NCBI GenBank assembly: GCA_015222055.1
Contig: JADFUR010000039.1
Span: 1 to 64,000, forward strand
Source: Bacteroidota bacterium
GTDB lineage: Bacteria > Bacteroidota > Bacteroidia > Bacteroidales > B39-G9
Direction: 5' to 3'
DNA: 64,000 bases
Part shown: positions 1 to 8,053 of the stretch, piece after piece
Position numbering within the stretch: the stretch's first letter is position 1
How the letters are laid out: the number at the start of each line of letters is the position of its first letter
Made by a program: the position numbers and the translations under genes
Notes under the pieces: model-generated
Databases searched by the model: none
The model's input: only the letters and a program-made list of their open reading frames with translations
Told to the model about the DNA's origin: nothing

Positions 1-90
1 AAATTGGGCTTTACTTACGTGAGCTCTCAGGCTCGGTTCAGCCCGGATTATAATGATTCTCCACAACTTTTTAAAGTGATCCGTATTTAA
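1..90 (+). CDS. C-terminal end of an unidentified protein (cut by window edge)
   Basis: Frame 1 is open from the first base to a TAA at 88-90 and gives 29 residues ending SPQLFKVIRI. The stretch is more GC-rich than what follows, and the non-coding DNA after the stop drops to very AT-rich, as expected at a true gene end. The alternating polar/hydrophobic pattern would suit a last beta-strand, for example of a surface or outer-membrane protein, but the fragment is too short to name a family. It converges on the minus-strand gene that ends at 117. Confidence 0.5.
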   Translation, partial: KLGFTYVSSQARFSPDYNDSPQLFKVIRI

Positions 91-116
91 TTAAAATATA
101 GAACATTAAAAATTTG

Positions 117-671
117 TTAATCGTTACCAAAAAAATACAAAAGCCCAACATTAAAATTAAACAAGTCAATTTTTTTTGAATGATAGTCCATATTTTGACT
201 TATTATATGAACTGATTTAATATAAGTTAAACTTGTATTTACAAAAAGATTTTTTAATATTTTTGAATCAGCTAATATTCCAATTGAGGGACAAATGCGC
301 AAACTTTTTTCTTCATATTTTAGAGAAAAAAATAAATCAAATTTTTTTAAATAATATCCAGCTCCAATACTTAAATAAGGACGACAATTTTTTAAGTTAA
401 AAAAATATTTAATGCTTGATGAGATAGAGCTTATTCTGTATTTATCGTAAAATGTGTTAGGAAAAAATAACTGTGAATATTTTAAATCAACATCTATTTT
501 TTTATTTATAGAATATCCTAATAAAAAATTCCAACCAGCACCATAACCAATTTCATCCTGAAATTTTGATGTGGGTGCTAATAGTTCACCTGTTGTTCCA
601 ATAAAAAATTGAGATTTTACTGAAAAAGCTGTTAAAAAAATTATTGTTGATATTAAAAATATTTTTTTCAT
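117..671 (-). CDS. Small outer-membrane beta-barrel protein
   Basis: 184 residues. An N-terminal signal peptide (two Lys, a hydrophobic run, then VKSQ) would be cut near residue 20. The remainder alternates short amphipathic strands with turns (GAGWNFLLGYSINKK, PYLSIGAGYYLKK, FNVGLLYFFG) and ends in an aromatic-rich strand, the layout of the porin-like or OmpA-like 8-strand barrels common in Bacteroidota. No enzymatic motif is visible and the function is unknown. It lies 165 bp downstream of the TonB-receptor gene on the same strand, but a palindromic repeat sits between them, so co-transcription is uncertain. Confidence 0.7.
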   Translation of the reverse strand: MKKIFLISTIIFLTAFSVKSQFFIGTTGELLAPTSKFQDEIGYGAGWNFLLGYSINKKIDVDLKYSQLFFPNTFYDKYRISSISSSIKYFFNLKNCRPYLSIGAGYYLKKFDLFFSLKYEEKSLRICPSIGILADSKILKNLFVNTSLTYIKSVHIISQNMDYHSKKIDLFNFNVGLLYFFGND

Positions 672-727
672 CTGTTTATAATTTAATTAAGAATTAAAAA
701 TTACGAATTATGGTTATTCGAACCCAA

Positions 728-802
728 TGCTGTTAGGGATTTTTAATCCCGAATTAACAATCTGTATATTAATGCTTTCGGATTGCAAATCCGAAAGAGC
801 AG
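728..802 (-). repeat. Two-hairpin dispersed repeat, copy 1 (family A)
   Basis: A perfect 10-bp stem CTTTCGGATT/AATCCGAAAG with loop GCA lies at 775-797, and a second stem GGGATT/AATCCC at 736-750. Read on the minus strand the order is GCTC, first hairpin, AT-rich spacer, second hairpin, AGCA. This matches the copies at 51931, 52645 and 54745. It lies between two genes and contains no ORF. Confidence 0.75.
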
Positions 803-836
803 AGGGTCGAATTTCATTTTATTGGTTTATACTAAT

Positions 837-3155
837 TTAAAATTTAAAACTATAACTAAACGATGGGAAAAACGAAAATAAACTTTGTTGATAAAGCTTT
901 AAATTATCCTTTTTATTATTTTCAAGAGTGATAAATAATTTTCTTTCAAAATAGTAGTAATAAGGATTTTGTCTGTTGTAAAGGTTAAATATGCTTATAG
1001 TCCAGGTTCTTTCCCCCCAACTTGTTTTTTTATTAAAATTAACTCCAACATCTAATCTGTGATAATTTCTCATTTTAAATGAATTAATATCATCATAAGC
1101 ATAAACCTCTTTACCCGAACTTGTATATTTTTCTGTTGCAAGAGTTATTGGGTAACCTGAGCCGTAAGTCCATGTTGCAGAGAGTGCTATATTTTCTTTT
1201 ATTTTGTGAGTTATTGACAAACCTACATCAAATAACCTGTCATATTTAAAAGGAAAGGTTTTTCCATTATTGAGATTAGCAAATTTTCTATCTGCTTTTG
1301 ATAATGTTATACCAATCCAACCTGTGGTTTTTCCTTGCATTTTTTGTAGCAACAACTCTAAACCATAGGCATTTCCCTTACCTTTTTTCTCAATCACGTT
1401 TTCCCAGTTATCAATATTACCAAAAAAAGATTCCCCTTGTTTAAATGCAATAAGATTACTCATTATTTTATAATATGAATTAATACTAAATTCATATTTA
1501 TCGTCGAAAAAAGATTGGGCTATCCCTAATGTATTTTGGTAAGATGTTTCGGGTACAACATTTTTTGTTGTTGGCATCCAAAAATCTGAAGGCATGCCGA
1601 CACCCGAATAACTTAACAAATGAACATATTGCTTCATAGTTGAAAACGAATATTTTAGCGATAAATTTTCAGCTAAAATAAAATTAAAAAGTATCCTTGG
1701 TTCAACTGAGTAATATTTTTTATTTTTTATATCATAGTTTGAAAAACGAACTCCGAAATTTGTATTAAACCGGTTATATTTTATTTCACTTTCTAAATAT
1801 ACTGAATTTTCAAAAGCATTTGTATTAATGTCATTATATGAAGTGTCGATATGTGAAATATTTTCACCCTCCTGAAAATAATAAATATCGTTTGGCGTAA
1901 AAATATGATATATTGAATTTATTCCGTATCGTAATTTAATATTAGGATTAATATAGTAATCAAAGTCAAATTTTGCATTAATATCTTTAATGCCTGAATA
2001 TAAATTATTTAATATATTTTGATTTGTGCTGTCAGATTTATAATATGATGTAATATTGTTTTGATAATTATAATTAGTATATGACAGGGTTAGATTACTG
2101 AATAATTTTGAATTAAAAATATGATTCCATCTTAATGCTGCGAGCGTATTGCCCCATTTTACAGATCTTGTATCTTTTTGTTTTATTGAACTTGTTTTTA
2201 TTTCATTTTTTATTTTCACCTTATCGTTACCTGAATAAAAGCTGAAAAATATTCGGTCGTTTTGTGAAAGTTTATGATTAATTTTTGCATTAATATCATA
2301 ATAATTGTAGGAAACTCCTAAGTCGAATAATTTAAAAACAGGCAAAAGGTTTCTCCTAACAGAGATAATAAAAGAAGTTTTATTTTTAATTATGGGACCT
2401 TCAAAAGATATTTTTGAAGATAACAAACCTAAAGTACCCTGAACATGATATTTTTGCATATTTCCTTCTCTCATTCTAATATCGAGCACAGAAGAAAGTC
2501 TGCTACCATATCGTGCGGGAAATCCTCCTTTTATTAGTTTCACATCGTTAATTGCATCTGCATTAAATATTGAAAACATGCCTCCAAAATGACTAACATA
2601 ATATAAGGGAACATCATCTAATAAAATTAAATTTTGGTCAGGGCTGCCACCTCTCACATATAAACTGCTTTTTGCTTCACCTCCCGATTGAACACCCGGC
2701 ATTAATTGCAACGATTTCATTATATCTACCTCACCAAAAAGATTAGGCAACGATTTTATTTTTTTCATCTGCAGGCGAACAACTCCGGTTTCGTTTCTTT
2801 CAACTATACTCTTATTTTTATACCCTGTTATGGTAACTTCATCTATTTCAATGCCAGATTCTAAAAAAAGATTAATTCTTTTGTTTTGCTTAAGTAATAT
2901 CTTTACCGATTTTGTTTTATATCCAATGTATGAAACAATTATTTTTATGCTGCCTTTTGCAGTTAATGTAAGGCTGTAAAAACCATATTCGTTGCTTATT
3001 GTTGCCGTTCTCGAATTAAGATCAAAAATGTTTGCTCCAATCAAAACTTCTTTACTTTTATTATCGAAAACATATCCGCTAATTGTATATCTGTTTTGAG
3101 CAAAACAATTAGAAAGGCTAATAATAAAAGCAATAATTGTTATTATTTTTTTCAT
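837..3155 (-). CDS. TonB-dependent receptor with carboxypeptidase-like regulatory domain
   Basis: 772 residues. A signal peptide ends near SNCFAQ (about residue 20). Residues 22-105 form a CarboxypepD_reg-like domain (YTISGYVFDN, GANIFDLNS). A TonB plug follows at about 110-225 with SLYVRGGSPDQN, then LIKGGFPARYGSR. The remainder is a 22-strand-type barrel rich in aromatic strands that ends SFSYSFKF with a terminal Phe. At 772 residues it belongs to the shorter FecA-like TBDTs rather than the roughly 1000-residue SusC class. It starts 3 bp after the stop of the DUF4249 lipoprotein gene, a pairing often seen in Bacteroidota and usually read as receptor plus surface lipoprotein. The substrate cannot be told from sequence. 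Confidence 0.9.
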   Translation of the reverse strand: MKKIITIIAFIISLSNCFAQNRYTISGYVFDNKSKEVLIGANIFDLNSRTATISNEYGFYSLTLTAKGSIKIIVSYIGYKTKSVKILLKQNKRINLFLESGIEIDEVTITGYKNKSIVERNETGVVRLQMKKIKSLPNLFGEVDIMKSLQLMPGVQSGGEAKSSLYVRGGSPDQNLILLDDVPLYYVSHFGGMFSIFNADAINDVKLIKGGFPARYGSRLSSVLDIRMREGNMQKYHVQGTLGLLSSKISFEGPIIKNKTSFIISVRRNLLPVFKLFDLGVSYNYYDINAKINHKLSQNDRIFFSFYSGNDKVKIKNEIKTSSIKQKDTRSVKWGNTLAALRWNHIFNSKLFSNLTLSYTNYNYQNNITSYYKSDSTNQNILNNLYSGIKDINAKFDFDYYINPNIKLRYGINSIYHIFTPNDIYYFQEGENISHIDTSYNDINTNAFENSVYLESEIKYNRFNTNFGVRFSNYDIKNKKYYSVEPRILFNFILAENLSLKYSFSTMKQYVHLLSYSGVGMPSDFWMPTTKNVVPETSYQNTLGIAQSFFDDKYEFSINSYYKIMSNLIAFKQGESFFGNIDNWENVIEKKGKGNAYGLELLLQKMQGKTTGWIGITLSKADRKFANLNNGKTFPFKYDRLFDVGLSITHKIKENIALSATWTYGSGYPITLATEKYTSSGKEVYAYDDINSFKMRNYHRLDVGVNFNKKTSWGERTWTISIFNLYNRQNPYYYYFERKLFITLENNKKDNLKLYQQSLFSFFPSFSYSFKF

Positions 3156-3158
3156 TGA

Positions 3159-4088
3159 TTATTTAACTTTTGTCGTTTTAATTAAAATGGTTTCTGTATC
3201 TTCTTGGTAGCCAGCAAATATCCCATATCCATTTTCAATATTTGAAAACACATTTACGGGTTCTCCTGTGCCGTATAATATATCTCCTTGTTGTCGATAC
3301 AAATGTTGCAGTAACGATGTTTTATATTTATAGTAATTTTCCGAAACACTTCTAAAATGCAAAAAAACTACCTGATTGTCAATATATCTGCCGTCAGGGT
3401 CAATATATTGCGGTGGATAATAGAATATTCTTAATTGGTGTTTTTCACCATTAATATAACTGTCGTTAAAAAGTAAATATTCGGGATTTTCTGCATCAAA
3501 TGAAAGTAAAGACGGGTAATAACTTTCTGATGTAATAATATTGTCATTTGAAAAAATTTGATATGAAATTTCATCAGAAATTTCCATCTCATAGAAATTT
3601 TTTTCATTTGCTGGGTCACAAAAATTAATAGTTATTTCCGAATAAATATCTCCACAATCGTTGGTGCCGGCAATAGGATTAATTTCATAAGATGTCATTT
3701 CAACTCTATTTGGAACAAGGTCGTTACTTGTAACAGTTTTAAAACCTGATTTTATAATTTTTAATTCATAATTTTTACCTGTTTCAGGAAAAGTAAAGTC
3801 GGAGAAATCATAATAATCTGATGAATCGTTATATTTCATTGTGTCAATTTGATTGCCAGATGAAATTATCACAGTAGCATCTGTAATAGCCTTCATTGTT
3901 GTTGTATCAAGCAATGGCGAGCTTTGATTAACTTTTACGTTAAATGATTTCGGATTTGGTGTTGTGAACGGTATAAAAAAAGAATTTACAATTAATTTGG
4001 GTTCCTTTTTGGGCAAATCTATACTAATTTCTTTTGTGCAAGAAATTAGTATAAAAATTAACAGAATAAATATTTTTTTTTTTTGCAT
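3159..4088 (-). CDS. DUF4249-type surface lipoprotein, TonB-receptor partner
   Basis: 309 residues. The N-terminus MQKKKIFILLIFILISC is a lipoprotein signal with the lipobox Cys in LISC followed by TKEISIDLPKKEPKLIV, the usual opening of DUF4249 proteins. The rest looks beta-rich (KSFNVKVNQSSPLLDT, ATVIISSGNQ, GKNYELKIIKSGF) and ends near GYGIFAGYQEDTETI, where the phrase GIFAG is typical of this family. It is translated just before the TonB receptor with 3 bp between them, so the two are one operon. By analogy with SusD it may lid or assist the receptor, but no ligand is known for most members. Confidence 0.85.
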   Translation of the reverse strand: MQKKKIFILLIFILISCTKEISIDLPKKEPKLIVNSFFIPFTTPNPKSFNVKVNQSSPLLDTTTMKAITDATVIISSGNQIDTMKYNDSSDYYDFSDFTFPETGKNYELKIIKSGFKTVTSNDLVPNRVEMTSYEINPIAGTNDCGDIYSEITINFCDPANEKNFYEMEISDEISYQIFSNDNIITSESYYPSLLSFDAENPEYLLFNDSYINGEKHQLRIFYYPPQYIDPDGRYIDNQVVFLHFRSVSENYYKYKTSLLQHLYRQQGDILYGTGEPVNVFSNIENGYGIFAGYQEDTETILIKTTKVK

Positions 4089-4092
4089 CTTA

Positions 4093-4395
4093 TTATTTTA
4101 TATTGTTAAGTTCCTCGTTAATAACATTTTCTAAATAATTAATTGCATATTTATCGTCTAATATTTTCCCGTTTACCACAAATGTTGGTGTAGAATATAT
4201 TTGTTTAGATATCAATTGCTTTTTAGTTTTTAATAATTTTTTTAATGCATCATCACTAAAATATATAAACTTAAAATTTGTCTGATTATTATATTTTAAA
4301 TATGCTTCATTGCAAAAATTATTCCCTGAAGAAGCAAAAGTTTTATTTGTTGAAGCTGAAAAAGATGCAAAATGGAGATATAACGGGGCAATTTA
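4093..4395 (-). pseudogene. Truncated thioredoxin-fold (DsbA/Thioredoxin_4-like) gene, 3' part
   Basis: On the minus strand an open frame ends with a TAA at 4093-4095, 4 bp before the DUF4249 start. It carries IYSTPTFVVNGKILDD followed by INYLENVINEEL. The cis-Pro phrase TPTFVVNG and the closing helix are the hallmark C-terminal half of DsbA/Thioredoxin_4 domains in Bacteroidota. The frame runs upstream only to an in-frame stop at about 4397 and has no Met start, so the catalytic CxxC half and the signal peptide are missing. The homologous part is convincing from about 4330 down. Above that the reading (LYLHFASFSAS) may be chance. Once it was probably the first gene of this operon. Confidence 0.65.
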
Positions 4396-4466
4396 AAATT
4401 AGTGTGGGTTATGATAAAATAATTATTGTTCCACGATAAATTTTAATACTATTTAAATATTGAAAC

Positions 4467-4537
4467 AGGACGTACCTACGGCACTTTAAAATATTTTATA
4501 AACTTTTTTTTATAAACAGATCACCACTACGTGGTTT
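4467..4537. repeat. Small palindromic element in the 4400-4955 gap
   Basis: The non-coding stretch of about 560 bases before the regulator gene holds ACGTACCTACGGCACTTT at 4470-4487 and, after a 24-base AT spacer, ATAAACAGATCACC leading into the stem ACCAC/GTGGT at 4523-4535. Two compact GC-richer palindromic blocks in otherwise very AT-rich DNA suggest a REP/MITE-like unit different from family A. In the rest of 4400-4955 I see no gene, RNA or clear promoter. Confidence 0.35.
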
Positions 4538-4955
4538 GTTTTTATGTGCAAATTAGAGCGTATTTGTTTATAATAAAATATTTTTCAAGAAGATAAACAT
4601 AGAAAATTAGCTATTTTGAGATATTAATATATTTAAGCATTTTAAACATTCTGTTTGTGGATTAAAAGTTCTGAAATTTACGTTTAATCCACCCGAATTT
4701 TAAAGAGAGCCGATATAACAGTTGAAAACGATTACAAGCTTTAGATTTTTCTGAATAAGAAAAGTTTATTGAAATAATTTTATACAAAACATACTTGTAG
4801 TTTGTTGACTTTAAGTTTGTTTTTTTTTGTTTAAGGCTGTTTAATTCTGTTAATTTTAATATTTATATATAAGGTTTAAAAATGGAGTAGTGTTTTAAGT
4901 TGTTAGGCAATATATTTTTTATTAATTTTAAAAAGTATTAATAATATAAATTTTA

Positions 4956-7808
4956 ATGAAATTCTTTTTAGAGACATTTTTGGTATTTTTTTTATTCCTA
5001 AAGTCATTATTTCTTTTTGCTGAGGATGAAAAGCCCTTTATTATAAATTTTACAAAAGAGGTTTATAGGGCTGGTGATCAGAATTGGTCGTTATCAATTG
5101 ATGATGAAGGAATAGTCTTTTTCGCAAATAACAAAGGATTACTTGAATTTGACGGGTCAAACTGGTTTTTACAAAAAATGCCGGAAGGTGAAGCTCTCCG
5201 GGCTGTATTTGCTGAAGAAAAAAATAGGATTTATGTTGGGGCTTATGAAGAATTTGGATATTGGAAAAAAAATATTAATGGAGAAAAAACATATTTTTCT
5301 TTAAGCAATTCTCTTACAACCGAAGCATTTCATAATGATGAAATTTGGAAAATAATATCATTAAATGATGATATCTATTTTCAATCATTCTCGAAAATTT
5401 TTAAATATGACGGTAAAAAAATTACAATTATTGATCCTAAATCTTCAATAGTTTTTTTATTAAAAGCCAGAAATCGTTTATTTATTCAACTTATTGGAAA
5501 AGGCTTATATGAATTAAAAAATGATAAGTTGGTTTTGTTAAAAGGTAGTGAGTTTTTAGCAAATGATGAAGTTAAATTTGTACTCCCATTTAGGGATAAT
5601 GATTTTTTAATTGGTGCAAGCAAAAATGGAATTTTAGTATATGACAATTTTAATTTTTCAGCAATAAAAACTCCAATTGCTAAACGTATTCGCGATTCAA
5701 AGATTAATAACGGTATTGTATTAGAAAATAAATTTGCTATTGGAACAATAACAAATGGGATTTTTATAATTACAGAAGATGGTGATTTTCAAAATCATTT
5801 AAATACTTCCGCCTGTCTTCAAAACAATACAGTATTAGGCTTAAAAGCAGATTCTAAAAATAATTTATGGGTAGCTTTAGATAGAGGAATCGATTACGTT
5901 GAGATGAATAGTATGATTGATTTTTACGTTGATCCATTTTATAAAATAGGAGCTGTTTATGCCGCTGTTCTTAAAAATAATGACCTTTGGATTGGTACTA
6001 ATAAAGGCTTGTATAAATATGTTTTCGATAATAAAAAGCAAATTTATATTAATACAGGAATGATAGATGGCTCACAAGGTCAGGTTTTGGATTTGTATAT
6101 TATCGACAATGAAATTTTATGCGGGCACACTAACGGAACCTATTCATTAAAGGGTGGAAACTTTAAAAAAATTAGCGATTTTAATGGAGCTTACGATTTT
6201 AAGAAGATTAGTTTTAATGGAGAAGAGATATTGCTGCAAAGCACTTATAGTAATCTTGTTGTTTATAAAAAAAGTAAAAATGGCTGGAGGTTTTCAAATT
6301 TTATAGATGGATTTATTGAACCAATACCCGATATTGAACAAGATAATTTTGGGAATTTTTGGGCAGCACATCTAAAAAAAGGAGTTTTTAAATTTAAATT
6401 AAACAATAATCTTGATAAAATTCAGAATATTAAATATTATGTAGAAAAAAACGGGTTTAAAAACGATAAAGAAATACAAATTTCAAAAATTGACAATCGA
6501 ATAGTTTTTACAAACGGCAGTATAGTTTACACATACGATGATTTAAACGATACAATAATACCATATAAAAATATAAACGAACAATTTGAAGAAAATGTTG
6601 AAATAAAAAAAATAATACAGATTGATGAAAATTATTATTGGTTTGTTACACAAAATAATATTTCGTTATTCTTAAAAGATAATGAAATATTTAAACAAAA
6701 ATTTTCTTATAATTTATACCGACAAGGATTTTATTTATCTGCAGATTATCCTAAAATTATCTCTCTTAAAAATAATTATAATCTTATATGTCTAGACAAG
6801 GGCTTTGCATTATTTCATTTTAAAAAAGATTTAATTAATAATTTGCCAGATAAGTTGTTAATGAGGAAAATAATTATTTTTAATAATAAAAATGTTAAGA
6901 AATTTCTTCCTCTAAATTCAATTAAGAATAATGAAATTCCTTTTTCTTTTAGGAATATAAAATTTGTTTATTCTAGTTCTGAAATAACAAAAAAACCTTT
7001 ATATAGATATAAAATAAAAGGATTAAATGAAAATTTCAGCAACTGGTCCAGTAAATCGTATACCGAAATTAATAGATTGCCTTATGGTAAATATAAGTTT
7101 GTTGTGCAATCAAAGACAGTTGAAAATAATTTTTTAGATCCATTAGTTTACTCATTTGAAATTTTACCCCCTTTTTATTTTAATACTATTTCTTTTGTAA
7201 TATATGGTTTTATTATATTTTTTTTATTGCTATTTGGCATTATAAGTTTTAAAAGGATTTTAAAAAAAAATAAGCGAAAAGTAGAAAAGTTTGAAAAAGA
7301 AAAAAGAGAGCAAGAGTTACTTAAAAGCAAACAAAAATATGTTGATTTGAAAAACAAAAATCTTCAATCGGAATTATACTATAAGAATATTCAACTTGCA
7401 AATCATGCAATCATTATTTCAAATAGAAATGATTTACTCATTAAGATTAAAAAAAATATTAATAATCTTAAAAAAGAAATGGGAGGTAGGCTTCCAGATT
7501 CTTTTTATAAGAAACAAATTAGTCTTTTAAATTCGCATATCTCAAGTGATGATGAATGGAAAACTTTTGAAGGTTATTTTGACCAAATACATCAAGATTA
7601 TTTTAAACGACTTATTTCTCAATATTCAGATCTTACACAAAGTGATTTAAAACTATGTGCATATTTAAGATTAAACCTATCTTCAAAAGAAATAGCTTCT
7701 CTTTTAAATATTTCTCTTAGAGGCGTAGAAGCCCGAAGGTATAGATTAAGAAAAAGATTAAATTTTGAACACGATAAAAATCTTGTTGAATTTTTACTTA
7801 AAATTTAA
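4956..7808 (+). CDS. Triple-Y type membrane regulator of the PUL (propeller, Y_Y_Y, LuxR-like HTH)
   Basis: 950 residues. A signal peptide (about 1-22) precedes a periplasmic beta-propeller of Reg_prop-like repeats (GIVFFANNKGLLEFDG, LWVALDRGIDYVE, DLWIGTNKGLYKY). A Y_Y_Y domain follows at about 665-735 (YRYKIKGLNENFSNWS), then one transmembrane helix at about 743-766 and a basic coiled coil. The C-terminal HTH at about 890-945 is of the LuxR/GerE type (SSKEIASLLNISLRGVEARRYRLRKRL). There is no HisKA, ATPase or receiver domain, so the protein should bind DNA directly from the membrane. It is encoded just upstream of susC on the same strand, the usual place for a PUL regulator. The likely signal is a periplasmic oligosaccharide of the substrate imported here. 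Confidence 0.9.
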   Translation: MKFFLETFLVFFLFLKSLFLFAEDEKPFIINFTKEVYRAGDQNWSLSIDDEGIVFFANNKGLLEFDGSNWFLQKMPEGEALRAVFAEEKNRIYVGAYEEFGYWKKNINGEKTYFSLSNSLTTEAFHNDEIWKIISLNDDIYFQSFSKIFKYDGKKITIIDPKSSIVFLLKARNRLFIQLIGKGLYELKNDKLVLLKGSEFLANDEVKFVLPFRDNDFLIGASKNGILVYDNFNFSAIKTPIAKRIRDSKINNGIVLENKFAIGTITNGIFIITEDGDFQNHLNTSACLQNNTVLGLKADSKNNLWVALDRGIDYVEMNSMIDFYVDPFYKIGAVYAAVLKNNDLWIGTNKGLYKYVFDNKKQIYINTGMIDGSQGQVLDLYIIDNEILCGHTNGTYSLKGGNFKKISDFNGAYDFKKISFNGEEILLQSTYSNLVVYKKSKNGWRFSNFIDGFIEPIPDIEQDNFGNFWAAHLKKGVFKFKLNNNLDKIQNIKYYVEKNGFKNDKEIQISKIDNRIVFTNGSIVYTYDDLNDTIIPYKNINEQFEENVEIKKIIQIDENYYWFVTQNNISLFLKDNEIFKQKFSYNLYRQGFYLSADYPKIISLKNNYNLICLDKGFALFHFKKDLINNLPDKLLMRKIIIFNNKNVKKFLPLNSIKNNEIPFSFRNIKFVYSSSEITKKPLYRYKIKGLNENFSNWSSKSYTEINRLPYGKYKFVVQSKTVENNFLDPLVYSFEILPPFYFNTISFVIYGFIIFFLLLFGIISFKRILKKNKRKVEKFEKEKREQELLKSKQKYVDLKNKNLQSELYYKNIQLANHAIIISNRNDLLIKIKKNINNLKKEMGGRLPDSFYKKQISLLNSHISSDDEWKTFEGYFDQIHQDYFKRLISQYSDLTQSDLKLCAYLRLNLSSKEIASLLNISLRGVEARRYRLRKRLNFEHDKNLVEFLLKI

Positions 7809-7896
7809 GTAGCTTTTTTAATTATTCAATACCAATAATATCCGAATTTTTAAAATATTGATTTTTAGAACTTTAGCAACGTAATTTCTTTGTTTA

Positions 7897-7995
7897 TAGT
7901 AGTATTGTCGTAGTGGTTTTTACTGCTATTTTTGTTCCTATAGTAAATTTGTAGTAGTATATTATTTTTATTTCCAATCTTATAGTAATAAATTT
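7897..7995 (+). promoter_or_regulatory. Candidate promoter/operator of the PUL (repeated TAGTAGTAT and TATAGTAAATTT)
   Basis: In the 245 bases between the regulator and susC, TAGTAGTAT occurs at 7897-7905 and again at 7952-7960. TATAGTAAATTT (7939-7950) is echoed by TATAGTAATAAATTT (7981-7995). The first of these holds TAAATTTG at 7944-7951, a full match to the Bacteroidota -7 box TAnnTTTG, which would leave a leader of about 95 bases. No good -33 TTG lies 19-21 bases upstream. The direct repeats could be binding sites for the upstream regulator; this is inference. Confidence 0.35.
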
Positions 7996-8053
7996 ACTTA
8001 AAAATATTGTAGGTGGATTTTCTAATATCATATTATTAAAATTAAGCTAAAAG

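Noticed and set aside
4365-4439. Short + strand frame starting MQNGDITGQF
   Set aside because: Only 24 codons, overlapping the opposite-strand thioredoxin remnant region; it may be the end of another broken gene, but no family could be recognised.
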